64,000 nucleotides of DNA, taken from assembly GCA_037951165.1 (NCBI GenBank), contig JBBDHG010000051.1, positions 1,150,001 to 1,214,000 on the forward strand, given 5' to 3'. Origin of the DNA: Lophius americanus (taxonomy: Eukaryota > Chordata > Actinopteri > Lophiiformes > Lophiidae). The notes beneath the pieces were generated by a model that saw nothing but the letters and a program-made list of their open reading frames with translations, made no database searches and had not been told where the DNA came from. Position 1 is the first letter of the stretch. The number at the start of each line of letters is the position of its first letter. Positions 21,576-33,210 of the stretch are shown piece by piece. The position numbers and the translations under genes are program-made.

Positions 21576-22504
21576 AAGACTCTGAAAGACTGATATTAAA
21601 AATAAGTTATTATAATACCAACACAGCAAATGTTATCACCGGGAAAGTATAGTGTCCATCGGTGGAGTCACTCCGTGGTTATCTTAAGCTTCTCCAGACA
21701 TGAACTTCGAATTGATTGGCTCAGTCAAGTATCATCCAATAGCAAAAGAACCACAGATTTAAAACATGGAATCATGTGTTGTCCATTCCTTGACTCCAAG
21801 ATTAACATTCATACAAGTCAATAACTGTTCTATTCGGATTGTACTGCTCTCTCATACCTTATGTTAGAAATAATCGTCGGCTCTAGACTTAAAGGTAAAA
21901 AAAAGTATAACAGGAGAATATAATGTGGATAAATGGTCAATCCTTTAACTGTCTCTCAGAGGTTCTACCTTTACAGCAGTTGAACATTTAAAGTACCAAA
22001 ACATATATCTATTTCACAATGATGCAGCAGCATGGACACAGCATTCTTGACTTAGTTAACTGCTTCTTCCTTGACTGCTCTTTATGCTGACTTGGGACCC
22101 AAATTGTTCCCAAACATCCGTTTGAAGGGACGCAAGTAGTTATTAGCTCAGTAAACTTTATTTGTCGCCAGGGATCAATTTGAGGTCATATAGGATTGAA
22201 TAAATAAAAACAACCCATCAAGATAAAAGATCAAAAACACATAATATAATCTAAATAAATTTAATGATAATTTTATCTGTAACAATCAAAATCGTCATTG
22301 GTACAACATTGTGAAATAATTTTTTTCAACACTTGCGGTTTTGCATGCATTGCTGGTACATATAGGCTGTTTTGTGTACCGGACCTGGGTCTAGTAGCAG
22401 TTTGTCATGAATATAAGACATGAGTTCCCTTCACAGGGGCGCAGGGAACCTTATTTCACCTAAGAAATGAGGTGAGGTCGAAAGTACTCAGTTTAGGTGT
22501 AACA
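21576..22504. other. Non-coding stretch
   Basis: AT-rich sequence, nothing recognised with confidence. Confidence 0.5.
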
Positions 22505-22748
22505 GCATCTGGATCTGGATGCCTCCTCCCTATGGAGGTTTTCAAGGCAGTTCCAACTGGGAGGAGACCCCGAGGTAGGCCCAGAATTCGCTGGTGGGAT
22601 TACATATCTCATCTGGCATGGGAATGCCGGTGGTTCCCCCGGGATGAGTTTGAGAGTAATGCTGGCGAGAAAGATGTTTGGAATAATCTGACTGGCCTGC
22701 TGCCACCGTGACCCGACCCCGGATAAGTGGAAGAAGATGGATGGTTGG
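22505..22748 (+). mobile_element. Non-LTR retrotransposon 3' end with intact C-terminus
   Basis: Translates to LLPMEVFKAVPTGRRPRGRP, then RIRWWDYISHLAWECRWFPR, then DEFESNAGEKDVWNNLTGLL followed by a stop. Then come gacccgaccccggataagtg and gaagatggatgg. This is the best-preserved of three copies of the same fish LINE 3' end in the window, and the only one on the plus strand. Only the last 80 or so codons remain. Confidence 0.85.
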
Positions 22749-24399
22749 GGGAATTTATGAACCGTAACAGCCCCTGGTGCATATGCAATCAGCACTTCAA
22801 TGATTTTAGATGTTTATAGATGCCCAAAGTAGCGCACCTCTGCAGCAGTTCTTAGCAGCGATTATGAATTGAAAAGATATGGCTGTTAAAATTGCTGCCA
22901 TATCTGTAAATATAGCAGCTGTGGGAACCCATTTTTATTTCTTTCTTGACTGACTGATGCGGCTACTGAGCTTTGGAAAACTCATCATCGTTTATTAACA
23001 GATCCACATCTACCTCCCCCTCATTCATCCTTTTCTCCAACCGTCTCTGCACGGGGCGGAAAGGCAGATGCACAGACCGATAGAAAGTGTTTTTCAATGA
23101 ATGTGGAATATTTTGTTGACACAAACATATCATTCAAGGCTCAAGTCTATTTCATTTGTACGTTTTGCAAGACAAATCACAAGACTTGAAGTGCTCCATA
23201 TTTGTGTATTACCTACATTAATACTGTGCTTCCGTATAGGTGAGGTCTCTGAATCTTGAGATGGATTGAGAGGTTGGGTTAGAAAGTAATAAATAAAAGA
23301 TAAGGAAACATTGGTGTTTTTTTCCCTTCTACACTTGTTCCGTGGAATAGTGGATTGCACAAAGTCATTGTCTTGTCAGCCTCATATTGGAGGGGGAAAG
23401 AGAGAACGAGAGAGAGGGAGAATTAGGAAGGAAGAAATGCACTCTTTAATCATCAAGTGAGGTCAGAATCCTCAGATCGATTGACCACCAATCCTTATTG
23501 GCAGATATTCTTTGAGCGGCCATCACTAGACAGAGCCATCACATCCCATCAGATAAAGATTTGATATGTAAAACTGCATGCTTTCCTCGCGGCCACAAAG
23601 GAGAGTGTCCTTTCATTGCTGTCACTTGATTTGGGTACCCGGATGTGTGAGGACGCTGGCGTGTCTGTCGCCGCTTCACTATCCGCTGCAAATTGTATTC
23701 CTTTCTGTTTACTCTGCTTTTCTGTGCTCCACATCGCTAACAGATTGGTGTGGACTGTCTCCACCACCTTTATCTTATTAGGAACTATCTTTTGCAATCG
23801 CAGTGTAGTAGTAGTCAGTGTAACGCCGTCGATCTGCAGCTCAGCCCGGACAGCTGTTAATGCCTCTGTGACATAACGACTTGGCTCTAGTGACACAGTG
23901 AACATGTTAATGCATGAGCATTCCATCTCTGTGGTTTTCGAACATTACTTTCAGTATTAACAATTCAAATACAATTTCTTCACATGGGTTAATGGTTTGA
24001 AACTCAGAATCCACTTCTCTCTCCACCGGCTGGTGATCCGATCGGAGCTCTCTGAATGGTGAGGCTAGGTTCGTAGCGGCCATGTTCAGTGTAGCGTCTC
24101 GCTGATAGCCATCCTACCTCAGGCTCTGTGAAAATGAAGCACTTAATTGATTTAACCGTTGTTTACTCCCTCATGTGTGAGCAGTACAGCGTGAAGCAGC
24201 GGCGCTACAGGAGGAGGGGCAGCGTTGGAGAGAAAGATGAAAAAAAACGTGGTTGCAGGAAGAAAGGGCACCACTTTAGAATGTTCCCAAGCGAGTTTGG
24301 TTACTAAGGGATATAGACAGTGTGGGTGTCTGCATGATTTGGGAAGAGGAGGGGGCGATTTGATCCTGTATGCCATGAAAGGTTGCTGGGAAAAAAGCA
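22749..24399. other. Non-coding stretch
   Basis: Contains a GA-rich run near 23398-23421. A 125-codon minus-strand frame (23549-23926) has no recognised domain, and complementary frames are equally open. No feature supported. Confidence 0.4.
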
Positions 24400-24630
24400 G
24401 TTGGAGATTTATTCCCATTCAGAGGACCATTATTGTTGACCTTGACTTGCCTGGGAAAGCCAGAGTAAACAGAGGCCTAATAAATCAACTTTAACAAGCC
24501 CGGTAGTCCTGGCTGGCGGAGCAGCCCTACAGCTCTGTCATGCAGCAGTGGATTATTCCACAATAGCTCCTCTCCACTGAGGATACCTGCATATTCTGAT
24601 TGGCTGATAGTTTGTATGCAGACGCACAGG
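24400..24630. other. Unique balanced stretch, possible conserved non-coding element
   Basis: Unlike its AT-rich surroundings, this section lacks homopolymers and repeats and has words such as cttgacttgcctgggaaagc and tgattggctgatag. Nothing proves function. Confidence 0.2.
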
Positions 24631-27558
24631 GATGTTTAATTGCTCCACTGAATGCATCTCCCCAGCCAGTGTATTTGTATTCAAAATTGGGGCTATGTTT
24701 GTGCGCCAGGGATACAGAGCAGTCAAAAAGAGAGGAGGATGCATAATCACACTCTTGTGCTGGATTTCCAGACTCGCACTCTTAAATTTCATTACATGCT
24801 TACCTGCTCCTCCAGTGCGCGCAATATTTGTCGAGCAGATTGACTTGGCTGCATGTTTGATTCCTCATCAATTTCATAGCCCTTCCACGTCAAGGTAGAT
24901 CATCAATGATTCAAACTTTATACCACAGCTCCTCCGCCATGTAAATGCATTCATAAAACTCCTAATATCCCCGTTTTATGGCAAAGTAATAAAACTGTTT
25001 ACCAGTCACAGTTGTGTTTTTATCCACGGCCTCAGATGATTGTTTTATTGCGGCGTTGTTTTTGTTCAGCAAACGACAGATAAAAATTTGCGTAATTAAA
25101 TCTCATCATGGCATTGCAGTACAAACCCAGCCCCCAAAACACACAGAGACACTTAAACTAACAAAACATGCAGAATGGGTCTCCAGTCGCAACCATTTAT
25201 TTATTTATTTATTTCAAATCATCATTGTAAGACCTGAAAAAGATAATCAAAAAAAAAGAAAAGGAATGTGTAAGGGAGCGATAGAAACCTGTATAAACTT
25301 CTTGCAGAAAAAAAAAACCAAACACCTCCAGGATCAACAATACATTTCAAAAGTTGTCATAATAAAATGTAACATTTAAACTATGCCTAAGCTGTCATCC
25401 CTGGTAGCATGGGTATATCCCAGAGAATACCAGAGAAGACGTATTAATAATGTCAAACAGTCCATATTGACTTAACCTACCTATTTTTATGAAGTCAGAA
25501 GTCCGCTCAAGGATCAGGTCTCATACTAAATCAATAATGAAGATAAATACAGTTAACTAGTTTAACTGAGCTCAGTAATTAAACAAAATTTGACTGCTCT
25601 CACATAGGAGCTAAGTCTAGACTATATTGGACTCATCGTTGGGATGATTTACGGACAAGTTACGGACAAGAAATTGTGTTTGCCACCAAACGTTTCCCCT
25701 TGTGGGTAAAATATGAACTATAATAATGAATACCTTTCCCAAAATCTGTCCAGTTCTTCCTTGCGAGGAAGGTCTATGTGGGTATAAAATTTGAAAATGA
25801 AATACTTTTTGAGTTATCGCGTTAAGGATCTGCGGCGATTGCAGCGGCGAGGATTCCATAACATCACTGACATTTTGGGGATATAATGAAGGTGTAAAAA
25901 AATGCAGAGATACAATAGCAGCTGACAAAATGTATATTTTGCACAACAGTTACTAATAGTAAACTTGGCTCAAACAGATCAGACGCTTTGACTGCAGGAC
26001 ATTTTTAAGTCTAATACACAGATGATGAAATCCATTGAATTAACATTTTAAACTCCATCATTTCTGAAAGAGAACAGACTAAAAAGAACATGAAGATTCT
26101 CACACTATCTGGTGTTGTAGAAGAGACATTGTCAATTATTAACAATATAACGTCTAGCTGGAAGGTAAATCTGTATTTTTTGATATATAAATTTAAATAT
26201 AAATAAAAAAGATTTTGTGGGGATAAGTTGTTGCCCAGACCATATAACATGAAGTTGAATATGAATAAAACAAACTATAATCTATGAGAAAATGAATTGT
26301 TTGCTAGGAACTTTATTATTCTTGGGATCCCAAGAGGTTCGATGACCTCTTTGCAGACAAAGCCAATCTGTTCTCTCAAAGAGAGGCTGTCCTCAATCAG
26401 AATTCCTAAAAAACGTGAAAATGATATTAAACCAGCACTTTCTCATTTTTCTTTTTTTCCTGCGGACAACACAAAGTTTTGTAAACCCATCCTCGGCTAA
26501 AGTGTCCTCCTCCAAGCCTGAGGGAATGTGGGTGCTGAACAATTGGCGGCGTCACTCAGTCAGTCAATAAATCAGTCTGTCACTTTAGCTGACAGTTTGT
26601 GCTCGTCTTCTACGGTTGAGCTCACAAACAAACAAACTAATATGGACATAAACGAGTCGGAATGTGTCCACATGACCAGCAGCATATGGATGACGCTGGT
26701 TTGGGGTAAAATTGGACGCACACAGACATTCATGAGACCCTGTGTGCTCTTCGATGTGTGTGTAGTGAAGTAGATGCAGGAGAGATGTGCTGCCAGTGTC
26801 ATATTTTTGGCATGGTTGTGTTACGACCCAGGCTGCTGCACAGTTGGGGAATATCAATGCAGGATGGCATAGTGACGGGGAACGGAGCTGACATGTTATC
26901 ACACTGTGATGAAAAGCACTCTGAGATGATGTGGCGGGAGTGTTCCTCCTGTCCATGTGGGAGATGGCAAGTTTGCTGTGGCATTTGTGTGTGTGTATGT
27001 ATGTGTGTGTTTGTGTTTGTACTGGTGGATTTATTCTCTGGCTGCCACTCTGGGTGGGTTCACCTTTTGCCAGGTGTGAGCGTGTGTTTGGGTTGGTGGA
27101 CAGGAAATCAGCCAAGAAGCTGACTAATGTGATTGAGTCAACAAGTGCTTGTTGCACTGGTTAAGAAAAGGTTATTATATCTTTACTACTACAAAGACAT
27201 TTTGAGATTCAGACACTGTAACCTCTCTGCCGTTTGGATCCCAGTGGGAAATCTACCCTTGAAGAAAAAGAAGCCCTTCATCCCGCAACACTGCTGCTCC
27301 GAAGGCCCTTCTCTCCCTTGTATTCATTAGACAAGATGGCAGGGGAACGGCTCCGTGCCGGTGTGTTGCCTTAAATAGTAATCTTGGGCTCAGCCAGCAA
27401 AATGGTAAGGAGCTTGTGGACGTTGCGCTGTCTCCATATTTTGGGGGCTTTACCTCTCTTCATCGGTGGCCAACAGGAGGTTGAAGTGAGATGAGGTGAC
27501 TTGTAGGGAGAAGATCCATTTTGGGACAAGTAGCTTTCAAAGCACTGACTGCAACATG
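24631..27558. other. Non-coding stretch
   Basis: Mostly AT-rich unique sequence with a TTTA run near 25196-25215 and a TG microsatellite at 26985-27020. The longest open frame of the window (190 codons, minus, 26585-27157) crosses that microsatellite and has no recognisable domain. Confidence 0.45.
26985..27020. repeat. (TG)n microsatellite
   Basis: Interrupted TG/TATG run; it produces valine/cysteine-rich and threonine/histidine-rich frames on the two strands. Confidence 0.8.
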
Positions 27559-27910
27559 ACGGTAAATGGACTTTACTTTTATAGCACTTTTATAGTCTAA
27601 TTGACCACTCAAACCGCTTCAGCTTTCAGCCATTCACACAAACATTCATACAGTGATTATAGACTCTGCCATGCAAGACACCACATGCTCATCAGGAGCA
27701 GTAACCATTGACGCCCTCATTCACACACCAATGGAACAGCCATTGGGAACAGCTTGGAAGTACATCCAGTCTGCATTTACCCATAATGCTCTCTGCTGAT
27801 AATATCTTGCTCAGGGTCACTTCGACATGTGGACTGCTTTGGCTGGGGATCGAACCACTGACCGTCAGATAAGTTGACAACCACTCTACCAACTGAGCCA
27901 CCAACGGTAA
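27559..27910 (-). mobile_element. tRNA-derived SINE, near full length
   Basis: On the minus strand the head reads GGTGGCTCAGTTGGTAGAGT, with an A box (TGGCTCAGTTGG at 27889-27900) and a B box (GGTTCGATCCC at 27846-27856), the standard RNA polymerase III promoter of tRNA-derived SINEs. The body runs to a tail near aaagtccatttacc at 27561. The 7-bp word ACGGTAA flanks the element (27559-27565 and 27904-27910) and may be the target-site duplication, though it overlaps the element's own end. The type is widespread in teleosts. Confidence 0.85.
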
Positions 27911-30028
27911 CGGTGAGGAAATGATGCCATTGGTTGGTAGGCTAACGACAGTCTTTAATCAAGTTACTCTAGTTATCTGAGGAATCTTGTCAGCCGTAAA
28001 TTAATTGCAATAATCAAACATGAATTCGAAAATTTTTTAATTTATTGTCTTCGAGTATGAGTTACCCAGAATACAAGAGGACAGACATCAAATGTGAGTT
28101 CATCTATAAACCAATCAATCATTTGTTGGCTGTCGTAATCCACGTATAATAATTACAGGACGAAGGAATGTCAACAAAAAACCTTCAGTATTTTTCAACC
28201 AAAGCTAACCAGATCAAATGTATGCAACCTTCTTTTCTCTCAGTTTTATCAATTACTTATTAAGTAAAGGGAAAGTTGACTGGTTGTCCCTTTCTTAAGA
28301 TCAGCGGTAGTGGCTGTTGAGTCATGAAGCTATACCGGCCTGCTGTTTGTTCAGAGACAGATTTTACACAGGTCCGTCCCCAGTGTGCAGATCTGTGCTG
28401 CAGATAGAACTGGAAAGTTCAGATTTTTTTTACAAAAAACCTACAGGCTTCAAATTAAGCGTTTCTTCCATCAGGTGCTCTTAGATGTCACAAGCACTGC
28501 ACCACACCTCCAAGAACTTATTTAGAAGCTGACATATCAAGGGAGGTGAAGTGCTGTACTTTGGCTGCAGCATCAGTCCTACCAGGTCATCCTAGACCCT
28601 GGAGAGCCCTGTTCACACATCTGGCATCCTGTTTTGGGCAAAGGTTGAGCTCTCACTCTGTTAAAAGCTTTATGTAATGCAGATGCCTTTGTCTCAGTGT
28701 ACCTTCATAGATGGAAAAGAGACAGCTCAACCTGGGCCTCACTCTGACACTGTCACTTTAATAATTAAACAGAGGAACAAAAGGCGCTGCATGGCACAAA
28801 ACCATCAGAGTGACTTCACAGTTTCCCAAACACTCATTTATTTGTGGTGGCCGAACATGATATCACATCGCCTTCCACATATTATTTTCTATTTTTGGAG
28901 CTGTGCACCCACATTCTCGCTCTTTCACTCTCTCTCTCCCTCTCACAGATAAACATACCCTGTATTTCCAGCACATAGGCTCTAGTTGGGCATGTGCACA
29001 AATTAAACCATTGAACCATTTTTTTTAAATGCGTCTGTGAGAAACCCCTCTGTCTGTGGACTTGTGGGCAACCAGCCCCTCTTTTCACCCTCCCATCCCT
29101 CTGCTGCTCTGCAGAGAAACAAAGATGGTCTCATCCCTCCTGTAAAGATAGATTTTTGTGCAACCTCTCCTCCTTTGGCCTGCTGGAGCTTTTGAATTCA
29201 ACTGGTTGGCGCAGCATCTTTCAATAGCACATCAATTAGCTTATTTTTCATGATTTTTTAATCAGACATGAAGTTATCTCCGTGCATCTCGTAGTGTTTT
29301 TGTTTTGTTTGTTTGTATTTCCTGTGTTTGTCAAAAGCTAAGGTTATGATTGTACCTCTGTGGATCCAAAGGACTGTCATATTCAGCTGAGGTTTGCATG
29401 GGTGAGTCGTGCCTCTGCTGGTGCCAGTGTTGCTTTCCGTGGGTCAAGAGTTGAATTCCAACTGGTGGGTGTATTCTGGCCGAGAGACTCTTCTTCTTGA
29501 CCATGAGAGTCTTGCTGAACTTTCAGCTTGGCCGAGCTTGAAAGTCTGGCTGGTTTACTGCATTTAGTTGAAACAGCATCACCACCAACACAGCCGCTGT
29601 CGCTGAGAGCCCATGGGATTACTTTCTTTATAACCAGAGCAACACAGGGCCTGTACTCTAATGGTAGACTTCCCGCTGAAGGGGATATATTGCAAGCGCC
29701 ATTGAGGATGGTTCATCAGGCTCTTTTGTGCTTCTGTTCAAGCAAAGGTTTTACAAGTTTTACATCTACTTCCATCTGAAAGCTTTGGCCTTAACACACT
29801 GGCGGTGTCTCCTTATCCATCCTTGTTGTAAAATTTTAGAAGAACTTAGTGTCCTGGGGAATTAGATTAACTTGCGTTACAGAACATTAACATTAATAAC
29901 GCCATGCCCTCTGTAGGTCATTAGCTACACCGGGCATCTACTCCAGAATATTATAGATATATTCACATACAGACTAACGTACCAAATTGTACCAAAAAGT
30001 CCAGCCTCCATGTATCAAAGAGTTTAGT
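27911..30028. other. Non-coding stretch
   Basis: A CT-rich run at about 28917-28947 is the only simple repeat. Sections 28560-28900 and 29360-29770 have balanced composition and short open frames without recognisable domains. No exon supported. Confidence 0.4.
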
Positions 30029-30083
30029 ACTTCTAATCCTTGCAGTCAATGAAGGTTTTTCATTGACTGCAAGAATTAGAGGT
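30029..30083. repeat. Near-perfect 25-bp inverted repeat with 5-base loop
   Basis: The left arm (30029-30053) and right arm (30059-30083) pair at 23 of 25 positions around the loop GGTTT; the core is TTGCAGTCAATGAA. In RNA either strand would form a strong hairpin. It could be a small fold-back element or a precursor hairpin; no known microRNA is recognised in it. Confidence 0.8.
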
Positions 30084-30112
30084 GAGTGAATTAGAACAGA
30101 GAATTTGACTGC

Positions 30113-30146
30113 AAGGTGAGCACACGCCGTCTTGTGTGCTCACCTT
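30113..30146. repeat. Perfect 13-bp inverted repeat
   Basis: AAGGTGAGCACAC (30113-30125) is exactly complementary to GTGTGCTCACCTT (30134-30146) around an 8-base loop. The preceding word gactgcaag repeats part of the neighbouring hairpin's right arm. Confidence 0.8.
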
Positions 30147-30201
30147 TACACCACCAAGGTACGTTTGTATAGAGATGTCCACACAAAGCAAGAAGGTTTA
30201 A

Positions 30202-30229
30202 GGTTCCAATCCACGGGTTCCAATCCACG
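30202..30229 (+). repeat. Perfect 14-bp tandem duplication
   Basis: GGTTCCAATCCACG occurs twice in direct succession. Confidence 0.9.
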
Positions 30230-32139
30230 CCTGCCCTCTTCCTGGGTATTGCTTTTTCATAGTATGTTTGCGTCAAACTAGGTTTCATCTATGTTAAAAC
30301 GAAAAAATCTTTTAAATAATCCAAATGAATCGTGCTTCTTAAGGCTAACCTTGACACTTCCAGTAGTTGCATTCCTAAGAGAGCTCTGTAGTTTAGTAAA
30401 TGCACAGAATATTGAGATGGAAGCACGGGATTCTAATCCTCTCATATTCCCCTCTATATGTTATTGAAGGCGTCAAGCAGTGTGTGAAATGTTCTCTTTA
30501 ATGCTTGTGTTGAGAAATAAATTGCATTTCGCCTCGAGGATGGCGGCATATGAGACAAGAGATACATGATCCACTGATTTATTTTCTCTTTGCTGTGGCG
30601 TTAAGTGTGAAAGTAATTGATTCCGTAAAGATGGAGAGGTGAATGAGAACTTTCTGTTTGAGTGTTTATGTGGCGGTTGTACTTGGCTGCCTTGCTTCCC
30701 ATGTTTGCAGTGGCTTTCTAAATATGCAAAGCCATCAGTTGGGGAGTAGTGTCCTGTCTTCTCCGTGCACCCCTAACCCCCATCTCTCCTCTCTGGGCAG
30801 CCTTTGCATTTCCATGGTGGCGTCCTTTTTGATATTATAGTCTCATTGAAGTCCTCCTCTCCAGATGTTCTCTCCATAGATAAATCTGCTATTCAGATCT
30901 CTATAATTGATTGTAATATGCAGAATTAATGCCTTGGGTTATGAAGAGAGTTCTTGGAAGTGTTTTATTTTTTCCGCTTTCCTTTTGAAATTCAAAGCAA
31001 GAAAGCGGCGTATGCTCTTTTTCCCTTTTGCCTAAACTTAGCAGAGAAGCACGGTGCAGCAATGATGACCATTTTCACATTTTTTACCTTCATCTATGCA
31101 AAAAGAAAGGGAAAAAAATACACAACTTGGGTATTGTTACAGGCGTAATAAGGAGGATGATCAAACAGACCTTTTTGTGACGTTCACTCACACCGCCATC
31201 TCGCTAAGACTGATACTGGTGCTGGATATCCAGATAAAGTTAAAGATTTTATTGCAAAGAAAAATCTTTTGACGTTTTTTCATGCACTGCAGTGATGGAT
31301 ATATGTGATGAATTTATTTTGCTTTTGCCAAATTTGAAGAGTCAAAAAGAGAGAGAATGAGAGAAAAGACGACAGCCGGATAGTGCAGTCAGGAAGGAGC
31401 TCATTAGGAATTCCAGTGTGTTGGTAATAATAAGGAACCTCGGCAGCTCTTGTTGAATTATAGATCACACCAGCGCGATTGGATGAGGTTAGGCCATTGT
31501 AACACCAACTTAATAATTTACAGATTGTATTAATACAGTAATAATTTCACAGGCAAGGTGCACATTTTTCCACAGTCCTCCCACATGTATGACAAATAAG
31601 AACTGGGTGGGTTTTTTACATAATATGTGTCATATTGGGTCAAAGCAGCACATCGGTTCAGTTCTTCTATCATTATTTTAAAGTGATGTGACTTCATGCC
31701 AAAGCCGAAGTATTTCATTGGCTGCTGTATGATTCAGTTTTGTTTGAGTTACTATGTTTTGGAGAGACACAGTTGGAATAAGCAGAGGGATTTCAACCAT
31801 TCAGCCTCCAAACTTGACCTTATGGAGGCAATGGCCATTGGTTCACTACCACGTCACTAAAATAAAAAAGAGGCAAATATACATTCATTCAACCTTTATT
31901 TTGACGAGGAAATATATTGAGGTAGAGACCTCATTGACAATATAACCAACTGTAAAACAATTAAAATCGTATTAAAACTATATATAACCTATTATACCAG
32001 ATATATAACCTTTCATTTATAAAAACATTTGAAATTAAAACCAACTGAACACCTAAAGCAAGGAACTGTTGCCCATGTCTCAAATGATAACAACATTTTA
32101 GATGTCAAAGGTTGAAACAAACTGATAAAAATATAATCC
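30230..32139. other. Non-coding stretch
   Basis: No gene, RNA or repeat identified; AT-rich toward the end. Confidence 0.5.
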
Positions 32140-32315
32140 ATATTAAAAAACAAAAAAAAGCTTTCTATTTCCCCATGTTTTTGGACTATTGGAAGAAGTT
32201 AGAGTAGTCAGAGGCAACAAATGCCCCAAGGCCAGACATGGATTTGAGCCCAGAACCTCCTATCTGTGAGGCAACTGTACTACCAATGTACCTCCCGCTA
32301 CATACGTATTGGATA
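32140..32315 (-). mobile_element. tRNA-derived SINE, second family, internally deleted
   Basis: The minus strand has ggtacattggtagtacag, gttgcctcacagataggagg and a degenerate B box (GGGCTCAAATCC, 32240-32251). It then has the body word 'cttccaatagtccaaaaaca'. The 'gcctcacag...gttctgggttc' head and 'agtccaaaaacatg' body are typical of another widespread fish SINE. Much of the middle is missing. Confidence 0.65.
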
Positions 32316-32599
32316 ATTCAATGGCAAGTTGGATCTTTCCCTGCTCTTAAAGAAGTAGGTGCTTGAGGGGACTTTATACCCTGCTTCAAGCACTTTTACT
32401 ATATTTATAAATCCTTTGTTTGCGACAGAAGTGTGTAACATCATGTCTGCAGCATAATGATTTCAGTAACAGCTTCGGCCCACTTCGATCCAGATTTAAC
32501 ACTCCAGTGAGAAATTGTTGTTGTTTCTCAACTTATTGCCATTCTCATTGGCGCATTTCTCATGGCACAATGCCATAATTGTGTTGTCCTGATTTTCTC
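32316..32599. other. Non-coding sequence
   Basis: No feature recognised. Confidence 0.4.
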
Positions 32600-33210
32600 C
32601 ACCAAGCAGGTCATATTTTCACTCCTGCGTCTGTTTGTTTTTTTGTTTGTCTGTGTGTCTGTTTTTTGTGAGGAAGATTATGGAAAAAATAGGCAACGGA
32701 TTTCCATGAAATTTTAGCCCGAGGTAGGATTTGACAACCTGGAGGTGATAAATTTTAGCCCGAGGTAGGATTTGACGACCTGGAGGGGATACATTTTAGC
32801 CAGAGGAGGAATTTGACGACCTAGAGGTCATTATTGTGAGCATCACCTTATTTAATTAAGGTGTGTTACGTGTTTCGTATTATTTATAATGAAATAAAGA
32901 ATAATAAGTCGTTTTGATTAGTGAAGTCACAATGTGACTATTGCTGCCTTTTTTGATCCTTTGATTCCTTTGATATTTCTTTGGGGATGGCGCCAGGGGC
33001 TCAGCGGGCTGAACAGAGAGGCTGAAGTGGGAAGTGCAGGAGACGAATGGCTACAGAGTATTTGACAGACGCTCAGAGAGTTTTTTAGAGTTTGTCTGTA
33101 GGTTTAGAGGCTGGCAATAACTCAGACATTAATGGAGGAGTCTACAGGTAGTTTTCGTTAACTGTTGTCCTTGGCGGAACTTTGCGTTCTCTGCGTGCTT
33201 TTTATGGTTT
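32600..33210. mobile_element. Teleost dispersed repeat, GTCTGTTTGTTT...GGATTTCCATGAAAT type
   Basis: The left part has caccaagcaggtcatatttt, ctgcgtctgtttg and gatttccatgaaatttt. The far right part has 'ccttggcggaactttgcg' and 'tctctgcgtgc'. Both words belong to one common fish repeat as I recall it (its other end reads ccttggcggaggtatgcgct), so the element probably spans the whole stretch, expanded by an internal tandem repeat and other sequence. The class is unknown. Confidence 0.5.
32711..32833 (+). repeat. Three tandem copies of a 41-bp unit
   Basis: Units begin at 32711, 32752 and 32793 with ATTTTAGCC, followed by gaggtaggatttgacgacct and gaggggat variants. The first unit is continuous with the dispersed repeat (atgaaattttagcc), so the array grew from repeat sequence. 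Confidence 0.9.

Noticed and set aside
23549..23926. 125-codon minus-strand open frame opposite two plus-strand frames
   Set aside because: Overlapping openness on both strands and no recognisable motif argue for composition, not coding.
26585..27157. Longest open frame (190 codons, minus strand)
   Set aside because: It crosses a TG microsatellite, is rich in H, T and S with no recognisable domain, and other frames over the same bases are also open. Chance is the simplest explanation.
27846..27900. Functional tRNA gene suggested by good A and B boxes
   Set aside because: The cloverleaf is not maintained and the boxes are followed by a SINE body seen elsewhere in the window.
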